The notes beneath the pieces were generated by a model, which was given only the letters and a program-made list of their open reading frames with translations, had not been told where the DNA came from and made no database searches. DNA of 64,000 bases from the NCBI GenBank assembly GCA_015039365.1, contig WION01000173.1, positions 47,909-111,908 on the forward strand, read 5' to 3'. Source of the DNA: Amanita rubescens. Its lineage: Eukaryota; Basidiomycota; Agaricomycetes; Agaricales; Amanitaceae. This document shows, one piece after another, positions 32,020-43,556 of this stretch (position 1 is its first letter; each line of letters begins with the position of its first letter). The translations under genes were made by a program, and so were the position numbers.

Positions 32020-34900
32020 ATGAAGGCGAACTACAAGGTATACCAACTCCTCTATTTCAAAACGCCATCACTGTTGCTGACGCGCTTCGAGTTCTCCAAC
32101 TTATGCGGGACTGTGTATAGACAAGGAAATATCATTTTTACAGGTGATGGCAATACCCTTCTAAGTCCAGTCGGGAACCGCGTGTCCGTCTTTGACCTGG
32201 TGAAGTGCGCCTGTCCATAATGCACTGCATCGGATTGTACTAACACATACCTTACTACTAGTAACAAATCATCCACGTTTGCATTTGAAAATCGGAAAAA
32301 TATTTCTGCCATTGCACTCAGTCCTGATTCAAATGTGCTCATTTCAGTGGACGAAGGCATGTCACTTAAACACGTTGCAATTGTACAACATCTTTAGCTG
32401 ACCGCCTTGCAGATGGACGTGCATTACTTGTCAATTTCAAAAGAGGCGTAGTGCTTCACCACATCAATTTTCACAAGCCAGTACAGGATATAAAGTTCTC
32501 CCCGGACGGCAAGTAAGCAATTAAAGTCTACTTTTTAGCTGTACACGCTTTTTACAAGTGTTGCACAGATATATCGCTGTAACGCATGGAGCTCACGTTC
32601 AAGTGTGGCGCACCCCCAACCATCTTGTCCGCGAATTTGCACCTTTTGTCCTCCATCGGACGTATACCGGTCATCACGATGATGTAACGAGCATCCAATG
32701 GTCACCGGACTCACAGCAAGTATCTCTCTCTTAGTATATTACTTGAGAGTTAACAGCAATACATAGGTGTTTCATTACGACTTCGCGCGACATGACAGCA
32801 CGCCTCTTCACAATAAACCCTGTTAAAGGTTTTCGACCAAAGACGTTTGCAGGTCATAAAGATAGCGTGATGGGGGCCTATTTCTCCACCGACGGTTCAA
32901 CAGTGCGTCTCCTCTCCTTTATTCCTCATGAGTGCCTAACCTCCGCCCAGATATACACCATTAGTAGAGATGGTGCCGTATTTACGTGGAAGGCGAAAGA
33001 GCCAGAAATGAACGAGTCAGATGAAGCCATGAGCGAGGACGAAGAACCAATAGCATCAACGTCTAACGCCATAACACATGACAATTCGAACATTATTGCA
33101 AATACACGGTGGGGAGTACACAAGCGCCATTACTTTAACCAAGCCAACACACGAGTCGTTTGCACTACCTTTCATCCTGGCTCTAACCTTCTCGTTGTGG
33201 GTTTCTCAACCGGCATTTTTGGCATTTGGGAGATGCCTGATTTCACCAACATCCATACTCTCAGCATATCTCAAGAAAAGATCTCTTCGGTTGCTATCAA
33301 CGCCTCGGGAGAATGGCTTGCTTTTGGTGCGAAGAAGCTCGGACAGCTTCTCGTATGGGAGTGGCAGTCGGAATCTTACATTCTAAAACAACAAGGCCAC
33401 TACTTTGATATAAACACGCTGTCGTATGCTGCCGACGGACAGACAATAGCGACGGGAGGTGACGATGGCAAACTCAAAGTCTGGTCTACGCATACTGGCT
33501 TTTGCTTCGTCACGTTCACTGAACATAGTGCCCCCATAACCGCTGTTTCGTTTGCAAAACAAGGAAACGTGCTCTTCTCGGCTTCTCTGGACGGTACCGT
33601 TCGTGCATACGACCTGATACGGTATCGCAACTTCCGAACGTTCACATCACCTTCTCCAGTACAGTTTTCCTCTCTCGCGGTGGATCCATCTGGGGAAGTA
33701 GTTGCGGCTGGGTCGACCGACTCCTTCGAGGTGTTCCTATGGTCTGTCCAAACAGCAAAACTTCTCGACGTCCTAGCGGGTCACGAGGGACCTGTGGCTT
33801 CACTCGCTTTCTCTCCTTCAGGCAACAATCAGCTAGTCAGTGGCTCGTGGGATAAAACATGTCGCGTCTGGAATGTTTTCAGCCGTACCCGCGCCGTGGA
33901 ACCCTTTGCACTGTCCTCGGATGTTCTCGCAGTTGCTTTCCGGCCAGATGGGAAAGAACTTGCTGTTTCTACATTGGATGGACAGATTACCTTTTTTGAT
34001 ATCGCCGAAGGAAAGCAGACGAGTATGATTGAAGGGAGGAAGGATGTTTCTGGGGGACGAAAAGCCGACGATCGCGTTTCGGCAGCGAACAATAGCTCAG
34101 GAAAGTCGTACAACAGCCTTGCCTATACTGCCGATGGTCGATGTCTATTGGCCGGTGGAAACAGCAAGTACGTGGTGTTGTATGACGTACGCGAAGGCGA
34201 GGGCATCATGGTGAAGAAGTACCAGATCACCCAGAACCTGTCTCTGGACGGGACCGAGGAATTCCTTGATAGCAGAAAGGTGAACGATGCGGGTATCAAC
34301 ATTGACTTGATCGACACTCGTGGAGACGAAAGTGATCTCGAAGATCGGCTAGACACGACTCTGCCTGGGGCTAGCAGAGGCGCCTTGGATATGTCTAAGC
34401 GACGGTATCGGCTAGAGGCAAGGACGAAATGCATTCGATTCTCCCCAACAGGACGGGCGTGGGCTGCTGCGTCGACGGAAGGTCTGCTGATATACTCGCT
34501 CGACGAGACGGTCACGTTTGACCCTTTTGACTTGACCATTGACCTCACCCCGCAATCCGTCTTGGAAGTCTTGGCGTCTAAAGAATACCTGAAGGCGCTT
34601 GTGATGGCTTTCCGGCTAAGCGAGAAGCCCCTTATTCAGCGCGTCTATGAAAGTATTCCCCGGCACGACATTCGGCTCATCGCACGGCAAGTGCCCATCA
34701 TATATGTACCGCAACTGCTGCGATTCGTGGGCGAGCATTTAGAACGCAGCCCCCATCTGGAGTTTGATCTCATGTGGGTGAATACGTTGTTAATGACTCA
34801 CGGACGGTACTTGAAGGACCGATCGGGGGAGTTTGCAAGCGTATTCAGGACGCTCCAGAAAGTTCTCGGAGAGTCGGAACAATCGATATCGAAATTGTAA
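32020..34900 (+). CDS. PWP2: PWP2/UTP1, WD40 protein of the small-subunit processome
   Basis: A UTP-B scaffold protein in the nucleolar 90S pre-ribosome, needed for 18S rRNA processing. Seven exons: 32020-32037, 32092-32204, 32262-32356, 32413-32512, 32569-32715, 32767-32902, 32951-34900; 852 aa. The start MKANYKFSNLCGTVYRQGN joins exons 1 and 2 and matches the conserved Pwp2 N-terminus. Many WD repeats follow (for example SGSWDKTCRVWN). The C-terminal Utp12 domain reads VLEVLASKEYLKALVMAFRLSE and HGRYLKDRSGEFA. Introns 3 and 5 fit only with GC donors (GCATGT, GCAAGT). Intron 6 (48 bases) has no stop and keeps frame if retained. The C-terminus is shorter than yeast Pwp2 (923 aa). Confidence 0.94.
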
Positions 34901-35432
34901 GTGATGTTCTTGTTATAGGACGGAAGGCCGCTGAAGGAACGAATATAGATGTGATGAAAACTCGTCGACTCTATCTTATATATTGGATCAATCATGGATT
35001 AAGCGAGATACGGACGTGGAGATGGTTGCTGCTCATTAGACATGCATACAAACTCAATCTAGTCCTTATCCAAACGTTCTTTCGACGGCTATCCTGCCCA
35101 TACATGGTTATTTCGTTCCTGCATCTGTTTTCGAGGCCGGTGCGGCTTTGTTTGACGTGAGTTGCCGGAAAGACAGAAATAGCATCGATGGCGTACCGGG
35201 CTGCTTGACATCTGTTCTGTTTATCATGTAGAGAAGTCCCATGATGGATGCGATGGCCAAGCTACCGAGGAGCTGGAGCACATGAGCATAAACTGTCACG
35301 TCCTTTATCAATGGAAAGTTTACCCAACCGTTTTTTTGTTGATTGAATCTAAACTTGGTAGGGTCGTTCATGTGGGATGATTGCTTGCTTTTAGCGACTG
35401 AGGGTGGGATACCGCAACGACCCCCGCTGACG
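34901..35432. other. Region 3' of PWP2; one weak minus-strand frame
   Basis: A 117-codon minus-strand frame at 35108-35461 includes a hydrophobic stretch (VLQLLGSLAIASIMGLLYMI) preceded by FNQQKNGWVNFPLIKDV. It overlaps the last exon of the next gene in another frame. It could be a small membrane protein or a chance frame; I do not call it. Confidence 0.4.
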
Positions 35433-35895
35433 TCATTTATGAAACCATGTCGATGCTCCACCTGCTGGTTGTGGGGGATCTACGCTCAAAAAGATGCTAT
35501 CGATATACGGCCCTGCTATCCTACAAGACAACCCAATCATGACACATCTCCATCTCTCCCCTCGTTTCCATCTCACTTTGGAGATGCTGAAAGACCGCAG
35601 TCATATATGTTCCGTCAACACCGTGGAATTCAAGAGGTCCTGTCTTACCTTTAGCTTCTCGTTTTTGCAACCTTTTATCTTCTGCGGCGTATCCGGCCCA
35701 GTAAACCAAGCTAGTTATTACAGCCAAAGCCGCAGCACCCATCAGCTGGACCCACGTTAAATTAATTCTTGAAAGGAAAAAATAAAAAATAAAAAATCAA
35801 CTCACCATGTTATTGTTAGTGTTCTTAAAAAAGCCTCTGCCCGATGTACTCCCACCGGCTGTTTGTCGCAAAAAAGGTGAAGGTCTGAACATCAT
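35433..35895 (-). CDS. Small single-pass membrane protein, possibly mitochondrial
   Basis: Exon 1 (35806-35895) reads MMFRPSPFLRQTAGG onward, a basic hydroxylated leader with FFKNTNNN. A 60-base intron follows, then exon 2 from 35745 with a membrane segment (AALAVITSLVYWAGYAA) and a charged helix (EDKRLQKREAK). Two endings are possible. If the GTAAGA at 35648 is used with a 184-base intron, a short exon 35433-35464 gives AGGASTWFHK and a 72-aa protein. If not, the frame runs to 35521 and gives 104 aa. Leader, single helix and size resemble small inner-membrane proteins of mitochondria, but I do not recognise the family. Confidence 0.45.
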
Positions 35896-37695
35896 GATGT
35901 TTCGATGGGCGTTGTGATGGCGAAAAGGCAAGTTTGTTGCGTCACGAACTTGTTCCACAGTCTGATGTCATAGCAAGGCGTTGTGTACGCTCGAGATCCA
36001 CTTTCCAAAGTTAGTATGTCGTAACTTTTTTTTTAATGCGCTATCTCGTACTAAATCTTTGGCCTTGAGGTTTGATACGCGCAGACTCGGATATTTTACC
36101 GACGTCTTGGGGATATCATAGAAGCCATTTTTACGGATGTCAACGTTGCAATGATGGGCTGTTTCCGTCCTCCGAACGACCGAATTGCATCTCCGCGAAT
36201 ATAACTGAGACCTGTCAAGCGTTCCCGCGGCACACATTCTCGAAGTCTGGCTAGGATGGCGGTAACGCCATAGAGGGATCGTATCTTTGGCGCGTATCGC
36301 ACCGAACAGCTGGTCAAAGCAAGGAACGTTGGTAAGAAAGGTTGAATTGTGCCAGAAATGGACCCGGGCAAGATCGGTGAGGACCTGGTCCAGGAACGTT
36401 TGTTAACAAACTGCATATAGTAGGCACGCGTAGCGATAAGGACGAAAGCAACGCCACTTCGAGAGTTGAGTTGAGTCAGCCTTTCTTCTAGACGGGGATG
36501 GAGTTAACACGCTGCAGGTGGAAGGCAGGACCGCCTTTTTCTGAAGAATGGAACGATAATAGCGGCATTTCTCCTAGCGTCATCAGTCTTCTGAAGCACG
36601 TCCAAAAGACAGGTTTGATGCTCGTGTGTATGAATTACCGCAACATGTACCCTGTATCTTCGTGTCAATGCCGAACGGTAATGAAAATATGAGGGATAAA
36701 TCACGCAGTTCTATAGACTTGTCTGATCACTCGGCGTAGTACCGACCTAGTCGGAAGTTGTTGCTTCGCAACTGGGGTTAGCGTGTACACATGAATTAGA
36801 TGGCTGTACAAGTACGGAAATAAGTTATATAACGCATGCGCATGCGCAGGCACACAGCGACTGATACGGGTACCTGCCAGCAGTTGCCAGCTGCCTATGA
36901 CCATGAGACACGGCGTGGGGGTCGGGTGCGACTCGGACGCGTCTTTTTCTTTGAAAAATGGCGCACTGTCAGGAGAAGAGTCACGCCAGTCGTGGAGAGT
37001 AAATTGGGGTGCAAACTATATCACCCATAAATGAATTGGGTCATGTCAACGCCCCATCACGGGTAGTTGACGGCGATAGAACAAAGTCAATTCTAGCTAG
37101 ACTAGGAATGAGCGAGGGGACTGCTGACGTACTACTGCAGGTCGCGATGCCGGTAACAAGTGACAACGAGGTGAATGCAACAAACTTGAATATAACTGAC
37201 GTCACGGCTGAATAGAATAGTATTGTACATCCAAAACATTGAACCCGTATTAACTTGTACAGATAGTAACAAATCATGTAACCTGGCGTCGACCTGCACG
37301 CCCCCTCTCGACCATATCACCAATAACCGTCCCCCACCCCACCCCCTCTCTGGGTCACGTCCACGCTGTCCTGATGGCGGGAGTGGCCACTCTGGGTATA
37401 ATCCAGGGTGTATACCAGCGTATAAAGGTATCCATAGACATAAATAATATAGTTGGTGTTCACAATGCAAAGTGTGATGAAGATTGAGCATGCGAATGAT
37501 ATATGCGCGTTAAATCGCAAGGCTGGCAACGAGGGACCTAGGCGCGTGGACTTGGGGAGTTTGGGAACTTTGACGTTCACCTGCGCGTGACATATCTCCA
37601 AAATATGGTGTTTGGAGGCTGGGGGGTAGTGAGTTAGTAATGGGGGAGGACAAAGGTTGTCTAGGTATGTACCTGTGAATATGAAGAAGATTGGT
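35896..37695. other. Gene-poor region, nothing supported
   Basis: About 1.8 kb with only short overlapping frames on both strands. None has a domain or splices into a longer product. A short palindrome GCATGCGCATGCGC lies at about 36835-36848. I see no tRNA or rRNA. Confidence 0.5.
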
Positions 37696-37881
37696 CTATC
37701 GTATATATGGATCAGCAAGAGCATAGTATAGACGGACAGCGTTGGGGGACTTACGGTCACGAACACATTCCCAAATATCGACACCTTTTCCCCTAATGTC
37801 CCATATTCCACACTGGCTTTTCGCTTTCCAGTGGACATTGGGTTCCCATATTCTGGTAAAGTTGCTGACAGCGGTAGGCAT
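37696..37881 (-). CDS. Small Trp-rich orphan gene, 3' end uncertain
   Basis: A 61-codon frame starts MPTAVSNFTRIWEPN and has five tryptophans within the first 40 residues. A TATA box stands about 50 bases upstream, and an A-rich leader precedes the ATG, so the 5' end looks like a real gene. A consensus donor (GTAAGT at 37754) lies in the frame; if it is used, the C-terminus differs and continues past 37680, with a possible acceptor at about 37675. I cannot identify a family. Confidence 0.3.
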   Translation of the reverse strand: MPTAVSNFTRIWEPNVHWKAKSQCGIWDIRGKGVDIWECVRDRKSPNAVRLYYALADPYIR

Positions 37882-37927
37882 ATTTTTTTTGTTTTGGAGA
37901 TGGGTGGTACTAGCAAGGGAAGAGGGT

Positions 37928-37935
37928 CTTATATA
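37928..37935 (-). promoter_or_regulatory. Putative TATA box for the small Trp-rich orphan gene
   Basis: On the minus strand the sequence reads TATATAAG about 47 bases upstream of the ATG at 37881. Spacing and sequence fit a fungal TATA element. Confidence 0.4.
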
Positions 37936-40186
37936 GGGATTAAGAGAAATTGACACAGCTCTTTTTGCGCACCGGCATCTAGTTGAGAATCTCCGACAAG
38001 GGTATCGAACCGTATCTGCAGCCCTTTTTTTTCTTCGCTGCCGCGTCTGTGCCGCAGTAATCACACTCCGCCTTGATTCCGCGGAGGGAACTAAGTGAGA
38101 TCCAATCTCAGGGTCCTACCAAATCCGCCTCTCCCGCTGATCGATCGTGAATCCGCGCACGGGTCACCCCGCAATATCGCCATCACAGCTTGCTAATGTT
38201 CTCAACAACACGTTTTGTCCTCTTCGGATGTATGCGCGAACACGTTGTCCCACAGAATAATAGTATGGCGAGGTTTCAGTTTCATTCTACTTTCGGTCCA
38301 ACCCCGCAGCAGGGGGGAAGGAAGAATATCGGTCAGCTTTGCCGGTATCACTTCAAATTTTTCAGTTCCCTTACATTTCTCAACTAAATTGGTCTCCAAG
38401 CCACAGTAATAGACATATGGACAACGGTGCCGTAACGCATGATTGATTGAGAATTCATCGCTGTCCCCTTGTTGGCAGATATGTACATACATTGTCTTTA
38501 ATTGATTCGTGGGTTCAGGAAAGAATGACCTTGCGAACGTGCAAAAAAAAAAGTTGAGCAATACCGGCTGACGCGGCAGGAGATTCATACTAAGCTTTGT
38601 GCGATATTCCCGGCGGTCGGTAACCCAACAACAGAGGGGTGCTCGAGGTGCTATGGGGACTGACAGACGAACGTGATTGGAAAATGTCGCCGAGTACCTC
38701 ATGTGAGCCAAGAATGGTGTTCCAAACGCCTTGATCGAAGCAATATCTCTTTCTAGCTCTTCGGTTTAGCGTTCATGCCGACGTCCACGTTTGGACACAA
38801 GACCTGTTGAGGCCACTTCTCGCCCGCCTGCTTGGTAATCAGAAGGACTTCCCAAAGGTCAGATGTTGCATGATGGCGTATGGGTTGGTCTCCTGGCTTT
38901 GTGGAGCACAAGTTTTTCCTTTGCTTCCAGGCAACGATTTGTCCAAGAGAGTTAACATTTCTCCACTGCCTGTCGAGAAAACAGTTCAGGCATCCGGTTC
39001 GGGAAAGGTCCACCGGGTCCAGCCGTGTCACCCTGAAGGAAATAGATGGATGAATACAATACTGAACCTGAAGAAGTAGCGCCAGATCCAATCTTACGGG
39101 AGCATAATAACCGCCGGGTCCCAAATGAAGAACAGTTAAACTCAAAGTTGCATGATTTCAGACAGCCCTGTAACGATAGTCAGTTAGTTATGCGAGACAG
39201 GCTTCAAGCTAGCGGTTGATTGATGTATGGATCAAAGAATAAGAATAGGAGCGGTCCAAGAAAAGAACTACTAGCCTGGGACCCAACGACGCGTCGGAAA
39301 TGTGGCGACGCTTCTTGGAACGCACCAGACCAGACTGCCTGCTCCAGATGGAAGTTTCAACTCAAGTGCCTTGAATCCCGGGCGCGTTGACTGTCCTCGT
39401 GGACTGTGCATGCCCCGTTCAGACTTTGTCCCGTTTCCAATCCTGGCAAAACAGGTCGCGAATTGGACAAGGGACCACTCCGATGACATCGAGAGTACAG
39501 CCCAGCCAATGCCTATTCCTGATCCTTAATCAAGGGATGGATTATGTTATCGGTATATCGATTAGTGCGCAAATAGAAGGAGATCTTGAAGATGCACTCT
39601 ACATAGACTTTTGCGCAAGGAGAGTAAAGATATCGGTCAACGTCGGTGTCTCGACAGCCGTGTGGTGGCAGGAAGCAGAGAGAAAGGGCGCGATAGCAAA
39701 CATAGCAGGAGGGGCATTCTAACACCGATCCCTGGCTTGAGGGCGAACTTGACGCCGGAAGCGATCTAGCTGGTTGGTAACAGCAGCACGAGTTGACCTC
39801 CTGAAAGTTTAACTGTCAGCGGCGGTAACACGTGCCGGGACCGGGCGCCATCAGTTGTTGCTTGTCATGATATTTAATTAAGTTAAGGAGTACCTATCAG
39901 CGCCAGCCTCGAGTGAGCAACAGGCTGTACTTACAGGTTGTATTGGCGGTCATGTGTAATAATGGTAACGTTGTTTGTAAGAAGGTTTGAAATTTTCATC
40001 GTTGCCTTCCGCGGGGTCGTGAGTGTGTATAAGCTCTGAACATGTGCTGTGGAGAGGCGCTCAGTTTGGTCGATCGTGAGAAGAGCGCAAACAACGCCAC
40101 CCCGACAAGTCATGGGTTTATTCAATACCCCGACAAGGATGGTCGGTCCGTTATTATTTTCGTTGTCTTGTGGTACCTTAACTTCC
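37936..40186. other. Gene-poor region, several unassigned frames
   Basis: Minus-strand frames at 38202-38711 and 38753-39145 and plus-strand frames at 39302-39722 are open but have no domain I know. The 39931-40125 minus frame has natural-looking composition (RKATMKISNLLTNNVTIITHD) and could be a decayed exon. A TTCGAACC-like word near 37995 does not form a tRNA cloverleaf. I make no gene call here. Confidence 0.4.
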
Positions 40187-41822
40187 TTCTTTAGACGGGT
40201 GCTTTTGCGGGTGCACTTTTAGTGCTTGGCGTAGCGTTTGTTTCGGTCAAGGAATATAATGCAAAAAAAAGAAAGGCCGAACTCTACGAACATCGGACTT
40301 GTAAGTGACAGGTATAAATTGTTGACATTATTGATTGAATATTATGTTAGCTTTTAGATCATGACTCACGGGAGAAGAACGGATGACAGAAGACGTCGGC
40401 TCACTCCTTCCCTTACTGTTAACCACCATGTCCCACACTTCCCCGCCTAATAGGTTTGGCCCTGTATGAGACGTATGTACATAGCGTACTTGTGCACGCG
40501 AGCTTATCCCTCCCTAGATACTCGGTGCCACGCTCGTGGGTGCAACTCTCTTTGACTTTTTGGAACTTTCTATCCCGTCGGGAAGGTAACATCCCTTTTT
40601 GCCAAGCAGCGCTGCCGCTGTTTCTGATGGATCGCGTCGGGAACAGGCCGAATCGGACCATTCGCTTCGGATAGCAAAACCATCTGCTCCGAACTTGGCG
40701 CATACGATAGAGCAAGTTCCGCCTCCTCAAGGAGGAAAGGACGGCGATCCGATGAATGCATATACCGATGCTTCTGATTATGGAGACAATGTTCTTGATA
40801 GCATGATAGCCGCAGTGTACTGTAAAGTTTACTGGAAATGGAATGGTGGTTAATGATTTACCTGGAGGTTCGGGTGTCTTTAGTTACTGGGGTGCCGCAA
40901 TGCTCGGGTCTCAAATGACGCGCTTAGTAATAGCATAGCCACCTCAAATGTGTCCGATCGCCTCTCGCTGCAATGTTCTTCGTTAATTGTTCTCGTCCTT
41001 CTGTCATCTACGTTACAAAACGGCAGGATTAAGACCCAACAATGTATTACATGAGAATAAGACAGATTCATCCCGTAATGTGACAAATATTCTCGTGTTC
41101 ACTAAGAGTAACCTAGCCTTTACTGGTACTTCTGGATGCCAGTGTTGTATCGGGATCCTGGATACAGCTGCTAGACTTCCAACTTGTCGGCCTTCAGTTT
41201 GAGGCTTTGAGGCAACCCTTCATTGGTACTATATCCTTGTCCAGGTTGTCCCATCAACAATCATCGTCCACTTCCGACACTTCAATGCAGTCCGAATTTG
41301 TCAATCTGTGCATTCCGGGTCATCTTTGCAAGGTTAGGTCAAAGAATAAGCTGAGTGCCAGCTGCAATTTGAATTTTGTTCTGCTTTCTCCTGTTCTCTT
41401 TACCGGAAGTTCTCATTGCAGCCTCAGGCAATTGCCTGCTTATCAGCTTCCTCTCGTGCTGACGCTCCACTGTTTGGCTCTCGTCAAGTTTGCACGCTGT
41501 TCGTCGAAGGTACACTTGACTTTCATCATCAGGAAGGAACTTTTTACTGATAATAAACCCTTCAATCATGTTGTAGGTGGAAAGCAGCATTAAACCCACA
41601 AGGCATATTAAAGTTGCAAGGTTTTGCTCGTGAGTCGCTGGTTATTTCGGTAGGTCCACAGGGCCTGGGCCTTCATTTATATCATTAGTTAATGTTGGAA
41701 TCGGAAGTACGGCCGAGGCTGAAGAAGACGACAGCCGCCGCCCGCTGGTACGGCTGGACACATGCTGTGCACAGGAGGAGGAACCGGAGGAGACGGAGAA
41801 GCAGATGGAGATGGAGGACTAG
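40187..41822 (+). CDS. Possible multi-exon gene with one membrane helix and an acidic C-terminus; model unresolved
   Basis: Several exon-like stretches lie in order on one strand. After an acceptor at 40195 a frame reads TGAFAGALLVLGVAFVSVKE (a membrane helix) then YNAKKRKAELYEHRT before a GTAAGT donor. At about 40580-40820 comes SSAAAVSDGSRREQAESDHS to PPPQGGKDGDPMNAYTDAS and SMIAAVY before another GTAAAG. At 41203-41330 comes FEALRQPFIGTISLSRLSHQ to CIPGHLCK. At about 41710-41822 comes EAEEDDSRRPLVRLDTCCAQ then a very acidic end. Composition and splice signals look genuine, but I could not join all pieces in phase and do not know the start. It could be a lineage-specific gene or a decaying one. 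Confidence 0.28.
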
Positions 41823-42725
41823 GGGTAGACGACGAGGAAGTGTAGGAAGCGGGCGAGGACTCGGCGAGGGAGTGTTTGGGGAAACAGCGCTGTGCGCCGA
41901 GAAGATTTCGTTCCTGTACTAGTATAGTCTATATAAGTAGCTAGTCTACGGACGAATACGACAGTGACTCCTATATTCGAACATCCCTGCTCCCCTCGTT
42001 ATATTTCAACAGTTAATGGTACTATGAAAGCCATAGCTCGTTCCACTTCTGTAGGAATCAGTAGGATGACTGATATTGGTGCCATCATTGGTTTTGGATG
42101 TGAACCATTCGGCCGCCCAAGCATTTTGAAGCGACTGCTTACGTGCTGGTGAGGGTTTCCTATGATTTATTTGCCTCAGCCCTCCCGCATGCTGAGAATG
42201 AACACATAGCATACGTATTTCAGTCTACAACGCCTAGGACGCGTCTGTCACACATGTGACATCTCGCGTAAATTAGGTATGCCGCGTCCTCAGCGTTTTG
42301 GCAGTTCCTGAAACATTTTACTAATGTAACGGCCGTGACACGCATACTAAAGTAGGCTCCATTTCCTGTTTTGATCACTGTGTTCTTTTCGGATTTCGTT
42401 AGTTTTTAGCCAATAGCTGTCTGATATACGGATATCAATGAAAACAGAAAATTTCCTGAAATGCGTTTGAAGAAGTTGCTCTTATGAGGTACATATGCTG
42501 CTACAAGCAGGGCTTGAGCGAGGCAAACCGTGAAAGTGCTTCCTGAACTTGGTCGGACAGTATTCAGCTCGGATTGCAATGTGACAACAACAAGGACAAA
42601 CAATGGACTGTTTGCAGGGATTGCGGCACCCCATAGTTACTAGGGACGCGTTCGCATACGATCACGTGAATTCCCGATCAGAGGCGTACTCAGTACTGCG
42701 TCCACAGCAGGACTAGTCTCTTGAC
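41823..42725. other. Intergenic, no gene recognised
   Basis: Short frames only. The last 100 bases (including GATCACGTGAATTC) should hold the SDH5 promoter. Confidence 0.5.
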
Positions 42726-43318
42726 ATGCACTCGGCCTTCAGATCAATTTTTACCCACAGAACTTTGGCAGCTGCGTCCATCGCGAGAGCTGCCACTTCC
42801 ACCACCACCACCACGACTACCCATGCCTGCACACGACCCATTTCAACCAGCCAGCCCCACGTAAAGACCCCTGGCTACTTCCCAACACACCTCAACATCT
42901 CGCATCCACTGAAACACCTTCAGACTTACCCCCACCTACACCCATCGAAAGACCAAACGAACCGGTGGGGACAATGCGCGCAAGGCTGATTTACCAGTCC
43001 AGAAAGCGCGGAACGCTCGAATCGGACCTAATTCTGAGCACTTTTGCGAATGAGAACATCCACAAGATGGATGAGAAGGAACTGAAGGAATACGACAGGG
43101 TAAGCGTTGCTTTGTGAATTTCTTCGAGCGCTAGATTAAGGGGAGTGTGTCAGCTGCTAGATGAACCTGATTGGGATATCTATTATTGGTCGACCGGAAA
43201 GAGAATCCCGCCTTCTCGGTGGGCCAACTCTGCCCTACTCGACAAGCTCAAAGCACATGCTAGGAATGAAGGAAGGGTCGTTCGGAGAATGCCTCCTCTA
43301 TACGAGAAACGACGCTAA
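42726..43318 (+). CDS. SDH5: Succinate dehydrogenase assembly factor 2 (SDHAF2)
   Basis: A mitochondrial matrix protein needed for covalent FAD attachment to the SDH flavoprotein. Exon 1 (42726-42860) encodes a targeting peptide with Arg/Ala/Thr. Exon 2 (42924-43099) contains [20 protein letters not shown], and exon 3 (43154-43318) contains [20 protein letters not shown], both diagnostic of the family. The 53-base intron between exons 2 and 3 is clean. The join between exons 1 and 2 is not: the only GT donor (42861) is phase 0, while the acceptor before GACTTACC requires phase 1, so the model is one base out. Either the start or donor is different, or the sequence has an indel. The conserved part is intact. 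Confidence 0.88.
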
Positions 43319-43556
43319 TTTAGCGGGGAGGGGGGTTTAGAATGGTGTTTGTGCCCACTTGTAATAAATAGTACATGTGCTTTCAGTTTCTATAGGACCC
43401 TATTTTTTGTAAAGCGGAGAACTACAATAGGATATATTCAAAAAAAAGAAACCCCTCACGAGTGCGTTGAAGGTTCGCAAAGTTCCGTCGTCAGTCATTC
43501 CGAATTAATTGTATAATCTGAGATACAGCGGGGCATATTATCGTTGCACGTATAGA

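Noticed and set aside
36835..36848. GCATGCGCATGCGC palindrome as a regulatory site
   Set aside because: A short low-complexity palindrome with no gene context.
37979..38030. Possible tRNA on the minus strand because of a GGTTCGATACC word
   Set aside because: The flanking bases do not form a T stem, and no acceptor or anticodon stem is found.
41692..41922. Arg-rich plus-strand frame
   Set aside because: Another frame of the same DNA gives an acidic, more natural C-terminus; the Arg-rich reading is the wrong frame of GAG/GGA-rich DNA.
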